From Luidia sarsii (lineage: Eukaryota; Echinodermata; Asteroidea; Paxillosida; Luidiidae): a DNA stretch of 64,000 nt. The position numbers were made by a program, and so were the translations under genes. The notes under the pieces are model-generated. The model did no database searches. It had not been told where the DNA came from and saw nothing but the letters and a program-made list of their open reading frames with translations. The stretch spans positions 14,525,400 to 14,589,399 of the forward strand of contig OX465109.1 of assembly GCA_949987565.1 (NCBI GenBank), given 5' to 3'. How positions within the stretch are numbered: the first letter of the stretch is position 1; each line of letters starts with the position of its first letter. Below, one piece after another: positions 9,975-19,836 of this stretch.

Positions 9975-10790
9975 TTAAAAGATTTATGTCTGTTGGCAAA
10001 CAGAACATAACGCTTTTCCGCATCTGGTTCTCTGAAAAAAAATTGAAAAAAAATTGACATCAACGGGATTCGAACCCGTACCCTCCATTCCTTCCCCAAA
10101 AAGCACATGCATATTTTGTGCACAAAGTCTGTGGGACTTCATAATAATATTAAAAAAATCATAATAATTTCGAACAATGATCAATTGGTTCCAAACTCAG
10201 GATTTAGAATGTCTAGCCCAATAGCTAAATGCCCACCAATTTCGAGAAGATTGACTTCTGGCAAATATGTGTTTAAAAAAACGCATTTTGATGACGTCAC
10301 GATTGCGTCATGGCATTTTTACCCCGAAGGGTGTTTCTAAACTTCATCTAAACTTCTTCTTCATAGATATTAGCGAAAAAATGAAAAAAAATCTCCCTCC
10401 GTTGGCCAAATATGCTCAATTGAATGTTGAAAAGTGAAAAGTTTATGACCTCATTAATATTCATGAGATGACGTCACCATCAAATGAGGGCAATTTTTGG
10501 ATACACCTTTTCCCAACTTAGATATACTGCAAAATTGAAACCAAACGAAATTGCATTTTTGCTTAAAATGGAGTTTGAAATTTGCCCCTTTAAAGCACTG
10601 TCACGTGACACATGATGACGTCATGACAATTTTAAGACAACTGTGCACTAGCTCAACATAGGCTCTATGCATTTGCAAAGTTTGAAAAAAATCCAAGTGT
10701 GTTCAATGGCAAAAGTGCCATGGAGAAAAACCCTGTACAAAGTCTATGGGATTATTCCGACCAGAAAAAGAAGAAGACGAGAAATCTACG
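9975..10790 (+). repeat. CRE-rich repeat, near full-length copy
   Basis: Begins with GATTTATGTCTGTTGGCAAA and carries the T-arm-like GGGATTCGAACCCGT at about 10067. It has the TTTAAAAAAACGCATTTTGATGACGTCA segment, ATTAATATTCATGAGATGACGTCA, GTCACGTGACACATGATGACGTCA, and ends at GGATTATTCCGACCAGAAAAAGAAGAAG. It contains the empty target site matching the MITE insertion at 6458. Confidence 0.8.
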
Positions 10791-10975
10791 GCTGTTGTCA
10801 CAGATCGTAGGGCTTTTCCTTCTTTTTTTCTTCTGGGGAACGACCATTTATTGACGAAATCGGAAAACCAGAAGAACTGCACTTCCACGTTGATCGTCAT
10901 TGCAGTGCCATTACTGTGTACTGACTGGCGACTGCACATTACCCAGCCACAACCTTATCAGGACTTAGCATAAAC
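10775..10975 (+). repeat. Diverged 'type 2' head of the CRE-rich repeat
   Basis: 'GAAATCTACGGCTGTTGTCA', GTAGGGCTTTTCCTTC and GAAAACCAGAAG parallel the unit heads at 38167 and 39415 (ACTAGAAACATACGTCTGTTGTAACAG and so on). It is a diverged remnant that ends at the CT-rich block. Confidence 0.5.
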
Positions 10976-12120
10976 ATCGTGTCCTCTATCACCCCTCCTT
11001 CTCCTACTCCCTACCCTTTGTTCTAACTCTCCCCTCTTCACTCTCTCGGTGTCGCCAAGACCCCCCCCCAAATATCTAAAGCCCCTCTCTCCCCTTTCTC
11101 TCCCCTATTGCCCCCTCTCGCACCTATTGCCCAAGCCTAATCAAGACATCGTGTCGTCTCCCCTCGTCCCCTCGTCCCCACTAAACCTTGTTCTAACCGG
11201 AATGTTGTAACCCACCCCTCTCCCACTGCGTGCACCCCCTCAACCTCAACCCCCTTCCTACATCGTTAGAGCACGGAGGTTAGAGCAACTGACCAAGGCC
11301 ACCAAACCTATTCGTACAGTACACATGTTTGAATAAATAAGAACGAACCCCACTCTGTCTCCCCTCTGTCTCCCCTCTCTGTCTACCCCCTCTCTCTTTC
11401 CCTCTCTCCCCTCTCTCCCGGCCCTTTCTCTCTCCCCTCTCACTCCCCTCTCTCGCACCTCCTCTCTCCCTCCCTCACCCTCTCCCTCTCAATCCCCCTT
11501 TTCTCTTCACCCTCTCTCTCACTTTCTCTCGGCTCTCTCTCCCTCTCTCTCTGCCCCTTCTCTAGGCATATCCATGGCTTCTACCTCAGAAGCACCCTCT
11601 CTCCCCCTCTCACCCCCTCTCGCACCTATTGCTCGAGCCTAATCAAGACATCGTGTCATCTCCCCTCGTCCCCCACTCCCTACACCTTTTTCTAATTGGA
11701 ATGTTCTAACCCATCCCTCTCCCACTGCATGCACCCCCTCAACCGCAACCCCCCTTGGACCCTTCTTCCTCCATCCTTAGAGCATGGAGGTTAGACCAAC
11801 TGACCAAGGCCACCAAACCTATTCGTACAGTACACACGTTTGAATAAATAAGAACGAACCCCACTCTGTCTTCCCTCTTTCTCCCCTCTCTGTCTACCCC
11901 TCTCTCTTTCCCTCTCTCCCCTCTTTCCCGGCCCTTTCTCTCTCCCCTCTCACTCCCCCTCTCTCTCTCCCCTCTCTTTCCCCCTCTCTCACAACCCCTC
12001 CCTCGCTCCCTCACCCTCCCCCTCTCAATCCCCCTTTTCTCTTCACCCTCTCTCTCCCTCTCTCACTTTCTCTTGGCTCTCTCTCCCCCCCTCTCTGCCC
12101 CATATCTAGGCATATCCATG
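10976..12120. repeat. CT-rich low-complexity block with ~500 bp tandem duplication
   Basis: Dominated by CCCTCTCTC runs. A segment of about 500-540 bp is present twice: TAATCAAGACATCGTGTC starts at 11138 and 11640, ACCAAACCTATTCGTACAGT recurs at about 11302 and 11814, and TAGGCATATCCATGGCT at 11563 and 12107. Long minus-strand frames here (Arg/Glu/Gly-rich) are artefacts of the base composition. Confidence 0.85.
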
Positions 12121-12239
12121 GCTGCTACCTCACAAGCACGTCCCGACAACATGTTCATTGCCCTGCGCCCCGCGACCACCTCTCTCCCCTCTCTCCCCTC
12201 AAACTTCGCCACAGGGATCGTGTTAAAATACATTTTTGG

Positions 12240-12795
12240 ACATTTTCAACCTGCCGCTAGAGGGCGCTCGAGTACTTGATGACGTCATACATGTATGTTG
12301 ATGATTTATAGAAAGTGACTCAACCTTGACCTAACACTGTTAACACAAAGTTCATATCTGTCTCCAAATTTGAATGAGAGCCCTTACAAAGTCACTTCCT
12401 GTTTCGACCGAAAGACGAGTTCAGATGACATCACAAAGGTCATCAATCTCTAGTGCCTGGAAATACTTCTCACATGCCGCAAAAACCAAGACAAGGGAGC
12501 CAACCGTTGATTTGTTATGATTTTTTGAAGGTTTTAAAGTTCAAATTTCAAACAGTGGTCATGTGACCGTCTTTTGAAAAACTCACTTCAAACCAATTTT
12601 AGGCACAAGGTTGGGTCATGTACTTTGTGTGTGTCAAGTTTGGCTGAAGAATCTTCTGTAGTTCTCGAGATTCCGAGGTAAGAAGAATCAAGGAAGACCA
12701 AGAAGAAGAAGAAGAAGAAGAAGATTAAGAAGAAACTGGAAAAAGAAAATCAGATCAAATGGAAAGTCTTTTCCGCTACGCTGTAGCGACAAAAA
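12240..12795 (+). repeat. (AAG)n-ended repeat related in design to the CRE-rich repeat
   Basis: Contains TTGATGACGTCATACATG (CRE palindrome), 'GTGACCGTCTTTTGAAAAAC', an (AAG)n tract at about 12703-12735 and a terminal hairpin CGCTACGCTGTAGCG at 12774-12788. The layout (CRE, purine tract, terminal hairpin) matches the 33-43 kb units although the body sequence differs. Confidence 0.5.
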
Positions 12796-12895
12796 AACAA
12801 CTAGAGTTGCTGATTGTCCACGGACAATGCAAGCGGCTCTTTCGCCTTTTTGTACGATTAAGATTGTTAGCGAGGTTTGACGTGATGTAAAAATC

Positions 12896-13250
12896 ATAAC
12901 GAAATGACATTTTGAGGGAAACATTTTGTTCACTTGAAATGTCGTTTCGTTCCCTCAAAATGTCGTTTCGTTCCCTCGAAATGTTGTTTTGTTCCCTCAA
13001 ACTCTGGTTTCGTTCCCTTGAAACCTGGTTTCGTTCCCTCGAAAGCTAGTTTCGTTAACTCGAAAGCTGGTTTTGTTCCCTAGAAAGCTAGTTTCGTTAG
13101 CTCGAAAGCTAGTTTCGTTACCTCGAAAGCTGGTTACGTTACCTCGAAAACTGGTTTCGTTACCTCGAAAGCTGGTTTCGTTCCCTCAAAAGCTGGTTTC
13201 ATTCCCCAGAAACCCGGTTTTGTTCCTCCGAAACCCGGTTTCGTTATCAA
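12896..13250. repeat. 21-bp minisatellite
   Basis: About 16 copies of a 21-bp unit of the form CGAAAGCTGGTTTCGTTACCT. The unit drifts along the array: AAATGTCGTTTCGTTCCCT at the left, AAAGCTGGTTTCGTTACCT in the middle, AAACCCGGTTT at the right. As 21 is a multiple of 3, the array stays open as a 7-residue repeat (RKLVSLP), which is why a spurious ORF exists here. It abuts the PLE fragment at 13262. Confidence 0.9.
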
Positions 13251-13261
13251 ATTTACATGGG

Positions 13262-14015
13262 AGCAGTCTCTTTAGCAGACCCACTTTCTGGACGTCACCG
13301 TCCGGAAAGACCTCAATACTCTCACTACTGACTTGTATTCTAAGCCCACCGACACTCATCAATATCTCCATTCCTCCAGTTGTCACCCCAGACACTGTAA
13401 GACTGGTATAGCTTACAGCCAGGCCCTCAGATTGAGGAGCATATGTTCCAATGAGTCTGACTTTCGTCGCCATACACGTGTATTGGCCAGTAACTTGGTT
13501 GCTAGAGGCTATAGTTCTCGCCAAGTGAAGAACTCCATTGCTAAAGTCTATTCCATTCCTAGAAGTTCGGCACTAAAACAAAAGCCACCAGGTCCCAAGG
13601 ACAAGCCCAAGGTTCCCTTAGTTACTTCCTACCACCCTTCTCTTCCTCCTCTCAGGAAGATAACTAAAGGAAACCACCATATTCTCCACACTTCAGATCG
13701 TCTGGCTGATGCCATTCCAAATTCGCCTGTTTTGGCTTTCAGGCGCCCCCGTAACCTGCGTGACTTAATTGTCCGAGCAGAGGTTCCCCCTTTGGACTCT
13801 TCACCTCAAACTAAATTTGGTACATTTAAGTGTACCTCGAAATGCATTGTTTGCAAGACCCATGTCAAGGAAATAGACTCTTTCAATGGTCATTCTTCTG
13901 GAACTACCCACACGACCTATGGCTGTATCACTTGCACTACCTCCAACATCACATACCGGTACCTCATCTCTTGTAGAGTTTGTAATATTCAGTATGTTGG
14001 CGAGACCAAAAACAT
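13262..14015 (+). pseudogene. Penelope-like element fragment (thumb to GIY-YIG, 3' cut)
   Basis: Nearly identical to 20698-21447 of the PLE at 19837. The frame covers 'LYSKPTDTHQYLHSSSCHPR', 'HTRVLASNLVARGYSSRQ', the KCTSKCIVC finger and the start of GIY-YIG (ISCRVCNIQYVGETKN), where homology stops. It has an insertion (TYRYLIS) in the GIY core and lacks the 3' UTR and hammerhead end. Confidence 0.85.
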
Positions 14016-14089
14016 GTCAGCTGAAGGAGTTAAGAAATCAAATCTAAGGATCATCCTTGCCGCTCTTTTCATACATTTGTTGAGAATAT

Positions 14090-14439
14090 AGTCATAAGAT
14101 AAAAACCTTCCTCCCCAAACCGTACTACAATAATCTAAGGATGGCATCACTAAGCTAACAAAGAGAGATTATAGACTGCTTTGAGGAACATAGTCATGGA
14201 TTCTTTTAAGCATGCCCATTTTACAAGAAACAGTTTTCTTGACATTCAACGTGAGGTCCCAAACTTAAAGATTCATAAATGATAACTCTTAAGCATTTAC
14301 AAGAGTCCACTTTTACAATTGGATTTCCAGCAATAAGACGTTCTGTCACAATACGTATATTTTGACAGAACCATTTATACTTGGTGAAACACAGATGTTG
14401 CTTTGTATGGTTTGAAGAAGATGACTGCATTAGGTACAT
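14090..14439 (-). pseudogene. Non-LTR RT fragment (post-palm region)
   Basis: The minus strand encodes 'VDSCKCLRVIIYESLSLGPH', equivalent to the LGV(x)IDE(x)LSW(x)(x)H(I/V) motif just after the RT palm in CR1/jockey-type elements. Stops occur on both sides. Orientation and order make it the 3' part of the same element as 15510-15870 and 16354-16590. Confidence 0.65.
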
Positions 14440-15509
14440 GTATCTATAGGCACACAGTACCGGTAATATAGATTACTGCATTACGCATAGGCACATAGTA
14501 CTATGTGCACTGCCCCAGATACAATGTAGCTGTCCCACTGCAGGCAAATGTAATACATTGTTGCACTCAGATCAACTAATCAGAAAATGTGGGATCTTAT
14601 GCATGTTTGCAACTTTTCATCGTCTAAAGAAGAATGCTGTAAAATCTGTGCTGACTTGGGTAGTTTTAATCATGGTCCCAGGAAGCTGCCACAGGCCCCC
14701 ACAAATCTGCAATCTGGAATCATTTGCCCCCCCCCCTTTTCTTGCAGTTAAGACAGTTTGAAAATTTAAGGTTTCACAAAAGGTGGATTCTGAGGAGGAT
14801 CCTGGCACTAATTATTCATGAAAGTGGGCCAATCAGATTTGCTGGTGAGATAGCCTGCAGCAAATCACTGTCCTGTCTTCTGACCAATCACAGCCCATTG
14901 TTTCAGCCAATCAGGCAGGGGGTCAGATACTTTCTGCCAGGCAATGCTAGTTTAGGAGGGAAAGTGTGGATTATTCTGTCAAAGCTTTGTTATGCAAGCT
15001 GATTCAATTTGCCCACCACCACCCCAGCACCTGCCTTTCTTAATGTTGGTTTTAGTGGAATTTTTTCACAGGATTCAAAGATAGCCACTTCCAAATCCAT
15101 GCACGATGTGACATGTATCATTACTATAAGGATAAATGGTATCCATGATATTGTTGCTGTTATTGTTATTTGCCATCATTCACTGACATTTGTAAGGGGG
15201 TCAGCCGCATCCTCTTATGTACCCAAGGGGGTGATGTGTGCTGTATGATCCATAGCACAACCAGGGCTGACCCCGTGTTTGGCCTGGGAGCCAAATGATA
15301 ATAGATGTACATGTACACCGGACCTGGGAGTCCTTTGTTTGCTTGGTGTATGTTTTGGGGCCTACCAGCCCATATTCCTGATGCCAGCTTGTCCCAAAAC
15401 AAAATTCGTATCTGGCAAAGTAATAAAAAGTTGAAGCTGTGGCAAGAGACAGAAAATAAATTGTCTTGAAGTTTGCTCTTTGGTGAGTCCGAGTATAATG
15501 ACATTTAGA
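14440..15509. other. Sequence interrupting a LINE, no gene seen
   Basis: Lies between two pieces of one minus-strand LINE. It holds several CCAATCA boxes (about 14827-14920) and a C-homopolymer run at about 14728, with no clear terminal repeats. The insertion is inferred only from LINE colinearity. Confidence 0.4.
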
Positions 15510-15870
15510 CCAGCAGCATGGACTTTCTGTTTAGTTCCAATCAGCATGAATTTTGTTATGCTGGTGTTTATAGTGAGTTTGTTACTAGCACACCAGTTGT
15601 AGATTTTAACCCAGTGCTGTATTTAAGTTATTTTGAATCTCAACAACACTCGCTGCTGGAGCAACAAATTAACGTTGAGTCGTCGGCATACATAAACAAA
15701 TTACACACTTTCGGAATACAAGTTGGTAGGTCACGCATGTAACTTTTGTCACTTTTGTATTAAGTGGTAAAGCTTTGGATATGTTGCTCTCAATGTTGAC
15801 TGACTGACTCCGTTCGCTGAGGTATGAATTAAACCAATGAAGTATCGAGTTAGGGTGAAGTCTAAAATTC
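15510..15870 (-). pseudogene. Non-LTR RT fragment with YADD box
   Basis: Read in changing frames on the minus strand: 'HWFNSYLSERSQSVNIES', then NLFMYADDSTLI (catalytic YADD), then NWCASNKLTINTSITKFMLIG. This is the palm and following helix of a CR1/jockey-like RT. Frameshifts lie between these blocks. Confidence 0.75.
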
Positions 15871-16353
15871 TACTACCAATTTTATTCTATAAATATACTG
15901 ATTTATATAATTGAAGTATGAAATAAAATCATAAACAGTTTCTGTTCATCATTTGTGTTTATTTGACCCCCGAAAAATGCCCCCCCCCACTGCAGTTTTG
16001 GTTGTTGTTCAAATTCCCTGATGTCAACAGAGGCACAGGAAAAAGGTCTCGCGAAATGACGTCTGGGCACCAGACAAGGCCGCAACGCCTATGCAGCACC
16101 GCGTAAATCTTTCAGCGCTCTTGTTGTATACACATGTGTATGTGCGACAGTTCAGTGACAGTGGTCGTACAGTTCGGCCACGCGACGCAATTAAGCCTAG
16201 ACCCATACTCGACTTTGTGAGGTAAAACATGAAAACCACCTTCAGCGTTATCACTAAGATATTTTACAATATTCACCGGACTCGGAGACCCGTCCCGTTT
16301 CAGCCCGTACATGCCTTATGCCCAGCATAGGCTGTCCTGACGAGTAATGTTAC
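15871..16353. other. Insertion between LINE pieces, no recognised gene
   Basis: Interrupts the LINE between RT motifs 1-2 and the YADD box. It contains a C9 run at 15981-15989 and the palindrome ATACACATGTGTAT at about 16128. Short minus ORFs at 16024-16312 have no family match that I recognise. Confidence 0.4.
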
Positions 16354-16590
16354 TCATGGCAGGGTGCCTTGCAAGGTAGTTTCAGTTGAATGTAAGAGCT
16401 TGAATCCTGATTGACAACTAGGGATCAGGTTACTTTTATTGAGGTATGAATAGACCACAGAGTGTACCAATCTTTCTAAGATCTTTGAGATAATTGGGAG
16501 TATTGAAATAGGCCGATAAATTGTTGTATTACATTTGTCTCCATCCGTGTGAAACCAAGGCATGTTTCCACTCGCGATGGTATTGTTCAC
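16354..16590 (-). pseudogene. Non-LTR RT fragment (N-terminal RT motifs)
   Basis: The minus strand encodes 'YRPISILPIISKILERLVHS' followed by NLIPSCQSGFKLLHSTETTL: the RPISxLP, (K)ILE(R/K) and QxGF motifs at the start of non-LTR RT domains. Together with 15510-15870 and 14090-14439 it reconstructs one 5'-truncated minus-strand LINE. Confidence 0.85.
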
Positions 16591-16596
16591 ATCTCT

Positions 16597-16715
16597 GCCT
16601 TGAGAAAGGTCCTGCTAGGATCGAAACGTCAGGCCCACTAAATTTTAAGATTTACATTTTGGTAATTTTAGTCAGTAAGCAGTTTGCAACAGTTTTGTGT
16701 ATCACCCATCTTATT
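16597..16715 (+). mobile_element. Solo PLE 3' end with hammerhead-like core
   Basis: GCCTTGAGAAAGG, the stem-loop GGTCC-TGCTA-GGATC, GAAACGTC, then AGGCCCACTAAATTTTAAG and the tail 'TTTTGGTAATTTTAGTCAGT'. The same tail follows the copies at 60664 and 61996. No PLE coding sequence is attached. Confidence 0.75.
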
Positions 16716-16953
16716 GAAAGGTTAAAAATGTATGTAAAAGATCTACTTTTTTATACGGAGATGCTAGTTTAATCATTTTTACAATAACTCTATCTGGGCC
16801 TGTGGATTTCCCGACAGACATTGACAATTTGTTTTTTAATATAGCATTCTGTCATCTCAGGCATTGAACACCTTTCATCAAGTGAATCAGAACAGAAGTT
16901 CACATTGAGGTGCATTACTGGCCATACAGGATCCAATTGTTGAAAAGTGTTAT

Positions 16954-17320
16954 ATGCTTCACTCAGTCAGATCAGAGTTGAAGCGCTCTCTGGTCCCCAG
17001 CACCATTTTTGTTCACCTCGGGACTAATGACCTTTTGTCAATCACTGTTAAGGAAATCTGGGGGAGGTTGAAGGAGGGCCTCCAGGGCCTGCGGCACATG
17101 CTCCCACATACATGTATCATATGGTCCGACATCCTACTTCGCCTCTTCTATTATGGCGAGATTAAGCCCGGGGTTGGCAATTATCAATTCCCAGAACATA
17201 AACCCCAGCCAGCACACCATTTACTGGCGGGACAGTCTCCACTTGTCCCAATCGGGCAATCAGATATTCCGCCAAAACATCTCTGCAGCCCTATCCTTCT
17301 TTGCTTCTCACTCAGCCGTC
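16954..17320 (+). pseudogene. SGNH/GDSL-hydrolase-like retroelement domain, frameshifted
   Basis: 'STIFVHLGTNDLLSITVKEI' followed by LRHMLPHTCIIWSDIL is the GxND block of an SGNH-hydrolase-like fold. After a frameshift near 17160, DSLHLSQSGNQIFRQNI supplies the DxxH block. SGNH-like domains of this type occur inside some invertebrate retroelements. No neighbouring RT belongs to it, so the parent element cannot be named. Confidence 0.6.
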
Positions 17321-18563
17321 CTCCTCTACCCCTTCCATGCCGGGGGATGGAATAACCCCCTCATTGCCCCCCCCCTTCTCCTGCTCAATTTTCGCAAGTT
17401 TATAGCCAAAGAGGGGGGTTGTGTGGCAAGTTCCTCATTCGGCACTTGTTTGGCACTTATGGCACATTCTCACTTGAGCTTGATCCACTAAGTGTCAAGT
17501 CGGGAAGGTCGCTGACGTCGGTAGTGTGTATGTGCTTGCCGCCAAAGCGCGCGCTCTGTGGCGGCACTGCATGCTGGGATGGAATTCACTGGGGTCATAT
17601 GGACGAAACCCATTAATGACATTTGCTTGGCAATATTGCCATACACAGCATTATTGCGCACGGTGCCGTCTATCTTGGCCTGTATATCTTGGCTCTTCCA
17701 ACTGTCTACGAACATTTCATATTCTACCCTCTTACATTTTTCCTTCGGACATTGTTGATAATTTATTCATGACGATTAATGTTATTTTGTCGATACTTGA
17801 TCTATCATTTTATGTATGTAATCCTTTATCGTAATGACGCTGTGTGCTAGTTGTATAATATACGTGAGGTAAATAGATGTAACATCTTAGGTAATTTTGG
17901 ATATCTGTTTCAGACCCATGTCACGGCAGTTGGGCTGAGACGCCAACTCACGCATTCATATTCACCTGGTCTAGGCATGAACGGTAGAATATTGTTCTGT
18001 GACAATTATTTATTTGATGATCCTTTTCGTCAATTTGCCCTTAGTTTTAGAATATTATTCATTTTTTTGCTTGTATGGTTAAACTGAAAGTATACATACA
18101 GAATAGACCCTATCTTGGTCAAATTAGTTTTTAGTGTCCGTCACTAAGAAGTCCAGCCCCTTCGAGCACTTATTGCACTAAAGTGAAAACGGAGCCTTAA
18201 CGGATGTTAGCCTGCCTCTAGTCTGCCCCAGGGCCCAGTCTGCACTGCGCCCGATCTGCTGAGAATTTACCACCGACGGACCCTGGATGAAGACGTCCCA
18301 CTTACTACCATGCGTCTTGCAGCAGCTTCCATTCTGCCTGCCTATCGGATTTCAGTGGACGACCTACGGTCTGAGTGATATCTCCAGGAGCATCTTTCAA
18401 GCACCAAGTGACAGTGAACTGTGAATATTTGAAGTTCACCAGGAGCCGCAACCATCACTATTCAGTACCTCAGAGAATCAAACTTTACATATAGCTAACC
18501 AAGACAAGGACTATACTATGTTTTCATGTCTTTATCTTGCTACTGAATTGTTGTTTGTAAAGT
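17321..18563. other. Unassigned, possibly 5' part of the BEL/Pao element
   Basis: No coding signature. It immediately precedes the BEL/Pao gag and may contain its LTR and leader, but I could not identify LTR ends because the matching 3' LTR is not visible in the window. Confidence 0.3.
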
Positions 18564-19836
18564 TTGAGTAAGTACCTTATTCCGTACGTATTGAAACTGA
18601 CTCAGATTCAAGCTGATTTCCAAAGACTAGTAAAGAAGGAGGAAGATAAACTAGAACAGATAAAAGCTGAGAAGGTGAAGATCATTGCAGCAAGGCTCAA
18701 GGTATATGAAGATGAGGAGAGAGAGATATGTGGTGGTGGCTACGAGACACCGCCATGTCAGGAAAGGATTCCCCTGACTCATTCCTCTCCCCAAATTTCA
18801 AGTGGTTTCCCAATGCGCCACAAGCTGCATCAAGGGCATCGTCCAACGATCTCACCACAATGCTGCAAGCCTTTTAAGAAGGTATCTCTCTTGGGAGATC
18901 ACCTGTGCTGGAGCCAAGCATCTTTAGCGGCGATCCCATGCAGTTTCCTGAGTGGAAAAATTCATTCACAGCTCTGATTGAACGGAAAAGCATTGGGACG
19001 GCAGATGAGTTGTTTTATTTCAGAAAATACACCTCTAGTGCTGCAGCTAAGATGATCCAAGGCGTCTTTCTATGCTCGGATGCTCGGATGAAGAAGCCTA
19101 CCATGATGCTTGGTCAAAATTAATGCAAGAAACGGAGATCCCTTCATAATCCAGAGGGCCTTCAGAGACAGACTGGCTCACTGGCCGAAAGTAGATGCCA
19201 AAGATGCCAAGGGGACTGCCAGATTTCTCGGACTTCCTTGCAGCCTGCAACAATGCTATAACTCACGTGAAAGGGCTGTCCATCTTGAATGACTGCGAGG
19301 AGAACAGGAAATTAGTTGGTAAACTTCCCGAATGGGTTGCGAATCGATGGAACCGCCGAGTGGCCACTTCACTGAAAAATCAACAGTATCCATCCTTCAA
19401 GGAGTTCTTGCAGAAGAAGCGGATGTGGCATGCAACCCTATGACATCTCCATTCCTCTTCAATCCTCAGACGAGTTACCGAAGAGACATAAAACAACCCA
19501 AGCATCAAGTTATGGCTATTGCAGCATCTGGCCAAGATACATCATCTCCTTCAAGCACTTCTCCATCACACGCAGTTAACAGTCAAACAGCTAAGCTCCC
19601 TCCGTCCTGCATATGTTGTAATGGTTCTCACTCCATTCACAAATGCACTAAGTTCAAAAGGAAGTCCATTGAAGAAAAGAAACAGTTCGTCCAAGATAAC
19701 CGACTCTGCTTTGAATGCCTGAGAAAGGGCCAACAATCTAAGGACTGTAAGAGGCGAGCTACCTGTGCCAAGTATAAGCAATCACACCCAACTTCCCTCC
19801 ATGATGACAAACCATCGCAGATGAAAGGAAAGAACG
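18564..19836 (+). pseudogene. BEL/Pao LTR-retrotransposon gag remnant
   Basis: Frames in order: a coiled coil ('KLEQIKAEKVKIIAARLKVY'); the Pao gag core (LEPSIFSGDPMQFPEWKNSF; DUF1759-like F-x-G-x-x-x-x-F/Y-x-x-W motif); AKMIQG; AHWPKVDAKDAK; then zinc knuckles (CICCNGSHSIHKC and CFECLRKGQQSKDC). A 9-base tandem duplication (GCTCGGATGCTCGGATG, about 19077-19090) shifts the frame, and further shifts occur near 19200 and 19340. The frame is cut at 19836 by a PLE and resumes as protease at 22020. Confidence 0.85.

Noticed and set aside
10060..10090. tRNA gene suggested by GGGATTCGAACCCGT
   Set aside because: Only the T-arm can be formed; no D or anticodon arm at tRNA spacing on either strand.
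11258..12014. Long minus-strand frames rich in Arg, Glu and Gly (MRERGRGCERGG type)
   Set aside because: They are translations of CTCTCC low-complexity DNA; no start context, splice sites or family signal.
12896..13250. CRISPR-like array
   Set aside because: Units are contiguous with no unique spacers and the DNA is eukaryotic; it is a minisatellite.
13073..13411. 112-codon ORF with RKLVSLP repeats as a repeat protein
   Set aside because: Arises from the 21-bp minisatellite running into a PLE fragment; no homology.
16024..16312. Minus-strand frame GGFHVLPHKVEYGSRLNC as a host exon
   Set aside because: Lies in sequence interrupting a LINE; no paired splice sites and no family recognised.
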